DNA of 5,502 nucleotides from Candidatus Nanopelagicales bacterium (GTDB lineage: Bacteria; Actinomycetota; Actinomycetes; S36-B12): contig JAURQC010000037.1 of assembly GCA_030836325.1 (NCBI GenBank), forward strand, positions 1-5,502, written 5' to 3'. Below are positions 1-5,178 of the stretch, in pieces. Position 1 is the first letter of the stretch, and each line of letters opens with the position of its first letter. Position numbers and translations under genes: made by a program. Below the pieces are notes generated by a model that was not told the origin of the DNA, did no database searches, and saw only the letters and a program-made list of their open reading frames with translations.

Positions 1-19
1 CCACCCGAAACAGGCGTGG
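1..19 (-). terminator. Possible weak hairpin downstream of the oxidoreductase gene
   Basis: On the minus strand, shortly after the TAA stop at 37-39, arms CCAC(G)CC and GGGTGG can pair as six base pairs with one bulged G around the loop TGTTTC. No U-run is visible because the window ends here. It could be the terminator of the oxidoreductase transcript, but a stem this short is common by chance in GC-rich DNA. Confidence 0.2.
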
Positions 20-36
20 AAATTCCCCGGCTCCCG

Positions 37-1026
37 TTACAGGCGCACCATCATCTTTCCAGCGTTCGCGCCGCTGAAGAGTCTCATCAATGCTTCGGGA
101 GCAGACTCAAGGCCCTCCATAACATCGACTTTGTACGTAAGTTTGCCTTCCATCAGCCATGTCGCCAGATCCTGAATTGCCTCGCCAGAGCGCTTCAGGT
201 AGTCCAAAACGATGAAGCCCTCGATACGCCCGCGCTTGGAAATGAGCGCCGAGAGGTTGCGGGGGCCAGGTGTGGGAGCGTCGTCGTTGTATTGACTAAT
301 CGCACCGCACATCACGATTCGACCGTGCAAAGCGAGGTTGGCGATAGCCATCTCAAGGATGTCTCCTCCGACGTTATCGAAATAGACGTTGATGCCGTCT
401 GGACAGTGATCCCGAAGCGCCTTGGCAACATTCTCTGTTCTGTAGTTGATGGCACCATCGAAGCCGAGTTCGTCTGTGAGCCACGCGCACTTCTCGTCGG
501 TACCTGCGATTCCGATGACTCGACAACCCTTGATCTTCGCAATCTGCCCGACGATGGAGCCGGTTGATCCTGCGGCTCCGGAAACGACGACGGTGTCGCC
601 CTCGGAAGGACGACCGATGTCCAAGAGCCCGAAGTAGGCGGTGATGCCAGTAATTCCGAAGATGCTCAGGGCGGCAGTTGGGTCCACGCCCTCCGGAACT
701 ACCTGATCTCGCTCACTGACGATGGAGTACTCCTGCCACCCGGGAGTGGAGAAGACCAGAGTGCCCACCGGAAGCTTGGGGTTTTCGGACTCGACTACCC
801 GCACGAGGCCGGCGCTTCGAATAGGTGCGCCGATCTCGATCGCAGGAAGGTAGGTGTCCATTGCCATCCACATGCGAATGGTCGGATCGATCGACAGCCA
901 TTCGACCTTCCCAAGGGCCTCACTGGGTGCCGGGGCCGGAACTGCGGCCTGCTTCTCGGCGAAACAACTTTCATCAACGCTGCCTTCGGGTCGCTTAGCC
1001 AGCGTGATTTGCCGGTTGTCAGTCAT
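37..1026 (-). CDS. CurA-like NADP-dependent oxidoreductase, zinc-independent MDR family
   Basis: A 329-residue cytoplasmic protein of the medium-chain dehydrogenase/reductase superfamily, closest in style to curcumin reductase CurA and leukotriene B4 12-hydroxydehydrogenase-like enzymes. These reduce activated C=C bonds (enones, alkenals) with NADPH. Visible in the sequence: an N-terminus of the form TDNRQITLAKRPEG typical of the CurA group; LSIDPTIRMWM near residues 44-54, a family hallmark; GWQEY at 96-100; and a Rossmann dinucleotide motif SGAAGSTGSIVGQ at 149-161, followed by GIAGTDEKC. The Cys/His zinc ligands of alcohol dehydrogenases are absent, and the length is normal for the family. 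The ATG at 1026 has no Shine-Dalgarno, but TACGGT lies 6 nt upstream, which suggests leaderless transcription. A strong terminator separates it from the preceding gene, so it is probably monocistronic. The native substrate cannot be deduced. Confidence 0.93.
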   Translation of the reverse strand: MTDNRQITLAKRPEGSVDESCFAEKQAAVPAPAPSEALGKVEWLSIDPTIRMWMAMDTYLPAIEIGAPIRSAGLVRVVESENPKLPVGTLVFSTPGWQEYSIVSERDQVVPEGVDPTAALSIFGITGITAYFGLLDIGRPSEGDTVVVSGAAGSTGSIVGQIAKIKGCRVIGIAGTDEKCAWLTDELGFDGAINYRTENVAKALRDHCPDGINVYFDNVGGDILEMAIANLALHGRIVMCGAISQYNDDAPTPGPRNLSALISKRGRIEGFIVLDYLKRSGEAIQDLATWLMEGKLTYKVDVMEGLESAPEALMRLFSGANAGKMMVRL

Positions 1027-1038
1027 AGGAGCACCGTA
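1027..1038 (-). promoter_or_regulatory. Putative -10 element for leaderless oxidoreductase mRNA
   Basis: On the minus strand TACGGT (1033-1038) fits the actinobacterial -10 pattern TANNNT. Six nucleotides (GCTCCT) separate it from the ATG at 1026, so transcription would begin at or next to the start codon. No purine-rich ribosome binding site exists in the gap. A -35 hexamer is not recognisable, because that position falls in the upstream terminator stem. This is a pattern-based inference. Confidence 0.4.
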
Positions 1039-1045
1039 CGCCCAT

Positions 1046-1084
1046 AGCGAAGGGCCCCGGGAGGCTTTCCCGAGGCCCTTCGCT
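1046..1084 (-). terminator. Strong hairpin terminator after the propeller gene
   Basis: Arms 1046-1062 and 1068-1084 form a 17-bp stem with a 5-nt loop, starting about 10 nt after the stop of the secreted propeller gene. The only non-Watson-Crick position (1057 opposite 1073) is a G·U wobble when transcribed from the minus strand, but a C/A mismatch on the plus strand. This supports a minus-strand role. There is no good U-tract after the stem, as is common for actinobacterial hairpin terminators. It insulates the oxidoreductase gene from upstream transcription. Confidence 0.8.
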
Positions 1085-1094
1085 GTTGATGCTG

Positions 1095-2729
1095 CTATCG
1101 GATGCGAACTCGATCGAGCACTTCAGCTGCCGTGTACGGAGAACCAGCCGACGGGACGAAGGTCGCCGTGACCGTGGTGCGACCCTTACGCCACTTCCTC
1201 GGGGTCTTCCACCGGTACTCCGCGATGCCATCTTGAATTGCCACCGTCTTGGTCTTAGTTCGGCTTCCCTTAGAGAACTCGAACACGACTGAACCCTGAA
1301 CATCGGTTGCGGTGAAGGCCACCTCGTACCAAGCCTTCTTTCCACGCTTCTGCTTGGACGGCGCATCCAGTTCCATGATCACGCCATTGCCGATCGACGC
1401 GGTTTCACCGGTCGCCGGAGTCGGTGGATTCGGAGTCGGGTTGGGCGGTGGCGCCGTGGAACCCATCGCGACCGGCGCGGAACATGCGGCTGCAGCAGCC
1501 GGCCCGCTTGGCGTGGTCGGGAGGACGCAGCCGCGAACGTACTTGCCTATGTCGGTGGCCGCGACGGTGTAGGTCTGCAACACGGCACCAGCTAGCGGAC
1601 CGCATGTAGCGGGGTCGCTGTTGGCGCACTGTTGCCAGAAGTACGCATAGGTGGCTCCGTCTGCAAAATTCCATGTCCCGTTGCTCACCGTGAGGGTCGA
1701 TCCCGGGACGATTCCCTCGGTCGGTGTGATCGAAGGTGCCTCTGTAGAGACCGGCACAACCGCGACGTTCATCTTGACCACGGTGTTGCCGCCGGCATTG
1801 ATCCACAACGATCCATCGGCAGCGGATTGATGCAGCGAGGACGGCCCGGCCACCGCATATTCCTCAATGAAGGTTCCGTCCTTGTCGTAACGAATCACCT
1901 TGTTGTTCGAGCCGGCGGAGACCCAGAATCCGCCGTTAACCGCGGTGGTTGAACCGGTGAAGTCGTCGGAGTTCTGATTTGCTGCCGCGTTGAGGAGTGA
2001 GATACTTCCAGCAACGCGTGCGAGCACGTCAATTCCGGCAACGAGAACGAACCAGGTGCCATCGCCTGCAGCAACCGGGAAATTGGTAATCGTCACACCG
2101 TTAGCCGATTGAACTTTGCTTACAGTTCCCGCGGTTGTGATACGCCCAAGCTCGGAACCGGTAGCCCCGAAGTACAGAACATTGCTACCCGATGGTCCGG
2201 CAGCAATCGTCCGGGGCTGGAGCCCATCGGTGCTGTACAGCGTCACGGCGCCCGCAGTTGTGATCTTGCCGATCTGGCTGGATTGAAATGCCGAAAACCA
2301 CATCGCCCCATCCGGTCCAGCCGTGATCGAGGCCATGCCGAGATTCGCGGGGAGTCCGTCCGAGAATGTCGTGACATTCAGGTTCGGGTCGATTCGAAGG
2401 ATCTCGTTTCGCGTCCGAATCGGAACCCATACGTTTCCGTCCGGTCCAGCCGCAATCGACTGGGCGAAACCCGGCACCGTCACCGATGCGACAGCGCCCT
2501 CCGGACTGATCCTTGAGATAGAGCTATTCGTGCCATCTGAGCCCACGGCCCATCCGGTTGATCCGATGCTGGTGACGCCCGTTGACTCAAAGGGCAGCGT
2601 GAACGTCTGGGTGTCCCCAGGCGCCGCCGCCGCCGTCGAAGCCACCGCGACCACGCTGCCTGCACCCAAGGCGACGCTGGCAGCCAGCGCGACCACCTTG
2701 CTCTTCACGTTTGAATTTGAGAAATGCAT
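1095..2729 (-). CDS. Secreted seven-bladed beta-propeller (Vgb-like fold) with Ig-like domain
   Basis: A 544-residue exported protein. Residues 1-36 form a signal peptide: a short N-region with two Lys, a hydrophobic stretch ALAASVALGAGSVVAVAS, then an Ala-rich cleavage site before PGDT. Residues 53-320 hold seven degenerate repeats of the virginiamycin B lyase (streptogramin lyase) type, the clearest being ITAGPDGAMWFSAFQ followed by IGKITTAG at 135-160. This matches the seven blades of that fold. Residues 330-420 form an Ig-like domain of the actinobacterial STLTVSNGTW type with four Cys (368, 376, 401, 416) that could make two disulfides. A Pro/Thr/Asn linker spans 426-440, then a Lys/Arg-rich beta-type domain runs to the end. 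There is no LPXTG motif and no C-terminal membrane helix, so it is probably released or bound non-covalently to the wall. The only propeller His is H300 and the lyase catalytic His/Glu pattern is not visible, so antibiotic lyase activity is unlikely. A binding or scaffold role is inferred. Flanked by terminators, it is probably monocistronic. Confidence 0.85.
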   Translation of the reverse strand: MHFSNSNVKSKVVALAASVALGAGSVVAVASTAAAAPGDTQTFTLPFESTGVTSIGSTGWAVGSDGTNSSISRISPEGAVASVTVPGFAQSIAAGPDGNVWVPIRTRNEILRIDPNLNVTTFSDGLPANLGMASITAGPDGAMWFSAFQSSQIGKITTAGAVTLYSTDGLQPRTIAAGPSGSNVLYFGATGSELGRITTAGTVSKVQSANGVTITNFPVAAGDGTWFVLVAGIDVLARVAGSISLLNAAANQNSDDFTGSTTAVNGGFWVSAGSNNKVIRYDKDGTFIEEYAVAGPSSLHQSAADGSLWINAGGNTVVKMNVAVVPVSTEAPSITPTEGIVPGSTLTVSNGTWNFADGATYAYFWQQCANSDPATCGPLAGAVLQTYTVAATDIGKYVRGCVLPTTPSGPAAAAACSAPVAMGSTAPPPNPTPNPPTPATGETASIGNGVIMELDAPSKQKRGKKAWYEVAFTATDVQGSVVFEFSKGSRTKTKTVAIQDGIAEYRWKTPRKWRKGRTTVTATFVPSAGSPYTAAEVLDRVRIR

Positions 2730-2735
2730 TGAGCA

Positions 2736-2741
2736 TGGATA
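2736..2741 (-). promoter_or_regulatory. Possible -10 element for the propeller gene
   Basis: On the minus strand TATCCA lies 6 nt upstream of the ATG at 2729, and no Shine-Dalgarno is seen. The hexamer lacks the final T of TANNNT and no convincing -35 is visible, so it is weaker than the equivalent sites before the other two possibly leaderless genes. The whole intergenic space between the upstream terminator and this start is only about 50 bp, so a promoter must lie in or near it if the gene is independently transcribed. Confidence 0.25.
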
Positions 2742-2780
2742 GCAGAAGATCGCGCGAGATTGGCGAAGAAACAGGCACGG

Positions 2781-2807
2781 AAATCAAAATAGGGGTGCTA
2801 GGACCCC
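2781..2807 (-). terminator. Rho-independent terminator overlapping the glsB-like stop codon
   Basis: On the minus strand GGGGT (2803-2807) and ACCCC (2792-2796) form a 5-bp GC-rich stem around the loop CCTAGC, followed by the T-rich tract TATTTTGATTT (2781-2791). The loop contains the TAG stop codon (2798-2800) of the small membrane protein gene. The stem is short, but the combination of a GC stem, a U-rich tail and placement at a gene end is good support. It ends the lysozyme-like/zapE/glsB transcript before the propeller gene. Confidence 0.6.
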
Positions 2808-3070
2808 GCATCTCCCCTGCGGAACAACGCCGCGACGATTGCTACCAGGATCGCCGCGATGACGATTTGCGTGGCAAAAGTGAGCCAAAAGCCCCACCCT
2901 GCGGCGGAGCCAAGGAGACCACCCGCTGCTCCGCCCACGACTCCGAGCAGGATCGTCATGAGGCAGCCGATGGGCTGCATGCTGGGAACCAGGATTCGGG
3001 CGATCAGGCCGATGACGATGCCGGCACCGAGACCGGAAAGGATGCTGTCGATTTCCACAGCAGCATCCAA
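2798..3070 (-). CDS. GlsB/YeaQ/YmgE-family small membrane protein
   Basis: A 90-residue, very hydrophobic protein of the GlsB/YeaQ/YmgE (transglycosylase-associated, stress-response) family. Three membrane segments are visible at about 8-28, 33-58 and 64-83, with the family pattern GLIARILVP, then TILLGVVGGAAGGLLG, then a short Arg-rich tail (LFRRGDAGS). The family is associated with envelope stress in several phyla, but its molecular activity is not established; 'transglycosylase-associated' is a historical name. The TTG at 3070 lies 3 nt after the zapE stop, implying translational coupling. A GTG at 3058 (residue 5) has a slightly better upstream purine stretch (GGTTGGA, 7 nt away) and may be the real start; either leaves the membrane domain intact. 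A terminator overlaps its stop codon, so it is the last gene of the unit. Confidence 0.85.
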   Translation of the reverse strand: MDAAVEIDSILSGLGAGIVIGLIARILVPSMQPIGCLMTILLGVVGGAAGGLLGSAAGWGFWLTFATQIVIAAILVAIVAALFRRGDAGS

Positions 3071-3073
3071 CCA

Positions 3074-4093
3074 CTAGACGGATGATTCTTGGCCTTCCCT
3101 GGCCAACGCCACGAGCCTGGAAATCGCCCGGAAGTATTTCTTGCGGTAGCCGCCTTTGAGGAGCTGCTCGGAAAAGAGCCGATCGAGGGGTACACCGCTA
3201 GCGACTACCGGGACGTCTCGGTCGTAGAGCCGGTCCACGAGGACAACCAGGCGCAAGGCCTGGGCCTGGTCGCTGAGCGTCCTGACTTCTTCGAGTCCAA
3301 CGAGCGGAATCGAGTCCACGAGCGCGCCGTATTGCGAGGGGTGCACCTCCGGCAGGAATCGCATCAGATCACTGAAGTGGTCGAGGGTCGCCCCGGGGAT
3401 TGCTGCGACAACCTCGTCGACTTGCTCGGTGGTCAAGGGGGCGGGTGCGTCGGGCGCCCCACGGTGGCGGTAGTCCTCCCCATCAATCCGAAGAACGTCG
3501 AAGTGGGCAGACAGACCCTGAATCTCCCGGAGGAAGTCTTCCGCGGCAAATCGCCCCTCCCCCAACTTCTCGGGAAGAGTGTTGGACGTAGCTGCAAGGA
3601 ACACGCCGGCATCGACCAACTGGCCGAGCAAGGTGGACATCAAGACGGTGTCGCCGGGATCATCGAGTTCGAACTCATCGATACAGACCAGTCGGTTGCC
3701 CTTCAGGACTTCAACGGCCTGGCGAAACCCCAAGAGCCCAACCAGGTTGGTGTACTCCACGAACGTCCCATAGGTCTTGGGACCGTCGACGCTGCGCCAC
3801 AACGAAGCCAGGAGGTGGGTCTTGCCAACACCGAACCCACCGTCGAGATAGACCCCGGCTCGACCTTCCGGCGGTGCAGCGCGACGAAAGAAGCCACGTT
3901 TGGCCGCTCGCGGGTTGCCGATGCGTTCAGAAAATGCGCGGAGTGCAGCGACCGCAGCTTCCTGCGTTGGATCCCCAGGGATGTAGGTGTCAAAACCAAC
4001 GTTGCGGAAATGCGGCGGTGGAACCAGATCCCCGAGGATTTGGTCGATGCTCACGTGCGGGCGTCGATCGATCAGACCTGTCGTCGACGCCAC
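3074..4093 (-). CDS. zapE: ZapE/AFG1-type AAA+ ATPase
   Basis: A cytoplasmic P-loop ATPase of the ZapE (YhcM)/AFG1 family. In Proteobacteria ZapE acts at the division ring and in mitochondria AFG1 aids protein turnover; the actinobacterial role is not settled. From a GTG start at 4093 the product is 339 residues, normal for the family. It opens with LIDRRPHVSIDQIL and PPPHFRNVGFDTY (a family hallmark). It carries Walker A GGFGVGKT (85-92), YGTFVEYTNLVG (108-119), Walker B LVCIDEFELDDPGD (135-148), the sensor-like segment AATSNTLPEKLGEGRFAAED (167-186), IDGEDYRHR (203-211) and a C-terminal GGYRKKYFRAISRL (314-327). An in-frame ATG at 4225 would add 44 residues, but these overlap the 3' end of the preceding gene by about 100 bp and do not resemble the family, so I prefer 4093 (GTG at 4054 is the other option). 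It starts 29 nt after the lysozyme-like stop and ends 3 nt before the glsB-like start, consistent with an operon. Confidence 0.9.
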   Translation of the reverse strand: MASTTGLIDRRPHVSIDQILGDLVPPPHFRNVGFDTYIPGDPTQEAAVAALRAFSERIGNPRAAKRGFFRRAAPPEGRAGVYLDGGFGVGKTHLLASLWRSVDGPKTYGTFVEYTNLVGLLGFRQAVEVLKGNRLVCIDEFELDDPGDTVLMSTLLGQLVDAGVFLAATSNTLPEKLGEGRFAAEDFLREIQGLSAHFDVLRIDGEDYRHRGAPDAPAPLTTEQVDEVVAAIPGATLDHFSDLMRFLPEVHPSQYGALVDSIPLVGLEEVRTLSDQAQALRLVVLVDRLYDRDVPVVASGVPLDRLFSEQLLKGGYRKKYFRAISRLVALAREGQESSV

Positions 4094-4122
4094 GCAGCGG
4101 AGCCTATTGCCCGGCTGCTCGC

Positions 4123-4791
4123 TCAGCAGTGCCAGCGGCCGCCAGCCCAGTGGCTCGCACCTGAACCGGGTGACTCCCAGTTGAACACAGTGCTGAATGC
4201 GGCGTCCTGCCAGTAACGAGGCCATTCGTTCAGTGGCGTCGCCCGCAGTTCTTTCATCAAGGATTGTGCAGCCTTCTCGCCGAGAATCTTCTTGTGCTCC
4301 TTGAGCATCATGTGGGTTGCACCATCGGCAAGGGCATCGGACATTTGGTAGGCGCCGTAATAGCGGTTGCCACCGCCGCCGCGGACGTCGTACTGACCTT
4401 CGCTTTCACGCTTGACGATGCACTGACGGATCTGCTCGGACTTCGGATCAAAGAACTCGCCCTGGTACAGGCTTGGCTCGACCCCGCGCATATCGGTCGT
4501 CTCAGGCGACTCAGTGGTGAATTCGACCATCGCCCGCTGCATCTGGACCCGCTGGACATTGATCGCCGCTGCGCTGGCCGCCGGGGTCATCGAGTCGCGG
4601 GCACCTGCTCGCTTACTTGCAACGGCGGCAAAGTGGCTCGGCGCCTGAGCTGCGGGTAGCGGCCCTGCTCCAACGGGAGGACGGCCCACGGCATTGGCCG
4701 TCACCAGGACGGAGGGGATGGCCACTGCTGCGGCCACGATCATTGCGATGCCCGTTGTTCGACGGGTCCACAGTCGACGTGCTGAGGTCAT
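4123..4791 (-). CDS. Secreted lysozyme-fold (transglycosylase/RPF-like) protein
   Basis: A 222-residue exported protein from the ATG at 4791. That start has AGAAGG 4 nt upstream and gives a proper signal sequence: RRLWTRRTTG, then a hydrophobic core of about residues 14-35. An in-frame ATG at 4857 would add 22 residues that spoil the signal peptide, so I reject it. Residues 36-115 are a low-complexity Ala/Pro-rich spacer. Residues 117-222 form a compact lysozyme-like domain: IRQCIVKRESEGQY, then NRYYGAYQMSDALADGA, then WPRYWQDAAF, ending SHWAGGRWHC. E129 in RES matches the catalytic glutamate of soluble lytic transglycosylases and resuscitation-promoting factors. C124 and the terminal C222 could form a disulfide. 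It probably cleaves or remodels peptidoglycan outside the membrane; no LysM or other wall-binding module is present. It is first in the minus-strand unit with zapE and the glsB-like gene. Its upstream region is unusually long and repeat-rich. Confidence 0.82.
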   Translation of the reverse strand: MTSARRLWTRRTTGIAMIVAAAVAIPSVLVTANAVGRPPVGAGPLPAAQAPSHFAAVASKRAGARDSMTPAASAAAINVQRVQMQRAMVEFTTESPETTDMRGVEPSLYQGEFFDPKSEQIRQCIVKRESEGQYDVRGGGGNRYYGAYQMSDALADGATHMMLKEHKKILGEKAAQSLMKELRATPLNEWPRYWQDAAFSTVFNWESPGSGASHWAGGRWHC

Positions 4792-4855
4792 GCAACCTTC
4801 TGGGTCGGCCCGGATGCCTTCGCGACACCGGGGCCACAACACAGGTCTCCGCTCC

Positions 4856-4868
4856 ACCGACCGTCGGT
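4856..4868. repeat. Short inverted repeat in the leader region
   Basis: ACCGAC and GTCGGT flank a single central C, giving a perfect 6-bp dyad. It lies about 65 nt upstream of the lysozyme-like start. It could be an operator half-site pair or part of an RNA structure, though dyads of this size arise by chance. Confidence 0.25.
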
Positions 4869-4894
4869 CTGATCGGCGGAACTCCCCTGGGCAG

Positions 4895-4939
4895 GCGTCC
4901 GCCGGCGACGGTTCTCACGTCGTCCGGGGTGATGGACGC
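4895..4939 (-). other. Mutually exclusive pairing segments in the lysozyme-like gene leader
   Basis: In minus-strand RNA the segment GCGUCC (4934-4939) can pair either with GGACG just downstream (4921-4925, 8-nt loop) or with GGACGC further on (4895-4900). The latter can instead fold on itself within GGCGGACGCC. Such alternatives are the minimum requirement for an attenuator or riboswitch, but no known RNA family is recognised here. Confidence 0.2.
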
Positions 4940-5031
4940 AGCCCATCCCGGTGACATAGGTAGCCAGCGGGAGTGCTGTGAGTTCGGCAATGAGTTGACC
5001 ATTCATCGGCCTGTGACGTGTCTGGCGTGTC

Positions 5032-5124
5032 GGGGTAAATCGGACATACGGGATGTGACATGTATCCCACCTTCGTGAGACATTTTTGCGACATAGGGGC
5101 AAAACGGACACCAGGGGATGTAGC
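5032..5124. repeat. Imperfect direct repeat pair, 64 bp apart
   Basis: Copies at 5032-5060 and 5096-5124 share GGGG, AAA, CGGACA and GGGATGT in the same order, about 22 of 30 aligned positions with one gap. The core GGGGYAAAWCGGACA matches at 13 of 15 positions. The start-to-start distance of 64 bp is close to six helical turns, so both copies face the same side of the DNA. They lie between the two divergent genes and are likely sites for a regulator. Confidence 0.5.
5054..5069. promoter_or_regulatory. CRP/FNR-like dyad candidate
   Basis: TGTGA (5054-5058), six bases, then TCCCA (5065-5069) resembles TGTGA-N6-TCACA with one mismatch in the second half. Actinobacterial CRP-type regulators bind related sites, including before rpf genes in Mycobacterium. 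A single match with one mismatch is weak evidence. Confidence 0.25.
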
Positions 5125-5165
5125 ACCGAGGCAATCTCCAACGCCCAACCGGTAGTACGGCCCAC

Positions 5166-5171
5166 TACGCT
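5166..5171 (+). promoter_or_regulatory. Putative -10 element for leaderless small membrane protein mRNA
   Basis: TACGCT fits TANNNT and ends 7 nt before the ATG at 5179. No Shine-Dalgarno lies in the gap (CCGCTGC). The spacing matches leaderless actinobacterial promoters and supports 5179 over the upstream ATG at 5086. No clear -35 element is visible. Confidence 0.4.
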
Positions 5172-5178
5172 CCGCTGC

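Larger units (their letters stand above)
4788..5006 (-). other. Possible leader ORF overlapping the lysozyme-like start (unconfirmed)
   Basis: A 72-codon ORF begins with MNGQLIAELTALPLATYVTG and ends in TGA overlapping the downstream ATG as ATGA (4788-4791), the layout of translationally coupled genes. The product matches no family I recognise: it is Arg-rich in the middle, has three Cys (one GC, one CC pair) and no membrane helix. The third-position GC of its codons, counted by hand, is about 65%, close to the background, so codon use gives no support. A frame open for this length is expected sometimes in GC-rich DNA. It may be a regulatory leader peptide, a small gene or chance. Confidence 0.25.
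4792..5178. promoter_or_regulatory. Divergent intergenic region between lysozyme-like and membrane-protein genes
   Basis: This is the only stretch above 300 bp without a secure gene. The right part (about 5012-5124) is dense in short repeated elements: GACAT five times between 5043 and 5094 or shortly before (4953), an imperfect direct repeat, and TGTGAC(A/G)TGT twice. It probably holds the promoter and operators for both divergent genes. The left part (4792-5006) would be a 5' leader of about 215 nt for the lysozyme-like gene if transcription starts near the repeats, with several self-complementary segments. I looked for the conserved boxes of the c-di-AMP (ydaO) riboswitch, frequent before actinobacterial wall hydrolase genes, and did not find them convincingly. 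Confidence 0.5.

Noticed and set aside
2109..2516. Plus-strand open frame of 135 codons opposite the propeller gene
   Set aside because: It is antisense to clear propeller repeats and has no ribosome binding site or domain.
4115..4129. Small hairpin CTGCT/AGCAG over the lysozyme-like stop codon
   Set aside because: Five base pairs without a U-tract between genes 29 nt apart; not convincing as a terminator.
3089..4216. A 375-codon open frame antisense to nearly all of zapE
   Set aside because: The minus-strand frame encodes all ZapE family motifs. The plus-strand product has no recognisable domain and is a by-product of GC-rich codon bias.
4792..4857. Upstream ATG at 4857 for the lysozyme-like gene
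   Set aside because: It would put 22 charged residues before the signal peptide. The ATG at 4791 has AGAAGG at 4 nt and yields a normal export signal.
4792..5006. c-di-AMP (ydaO/yuaA) riboswitch
   Set aside because: The expected conserved boxes are not recognisable by eye, so I do not annotate it, although a covariance-model search would be decisive.
5086..5178. N-terminal extension of the small membrane protein from the ATG at 5086
   Set aside because: The 31 extra residues span the repeat-rich regulatory DNA and look unlike a membrane protein N-terminus. The ATG at 5179 has leaderless promoter spacing.
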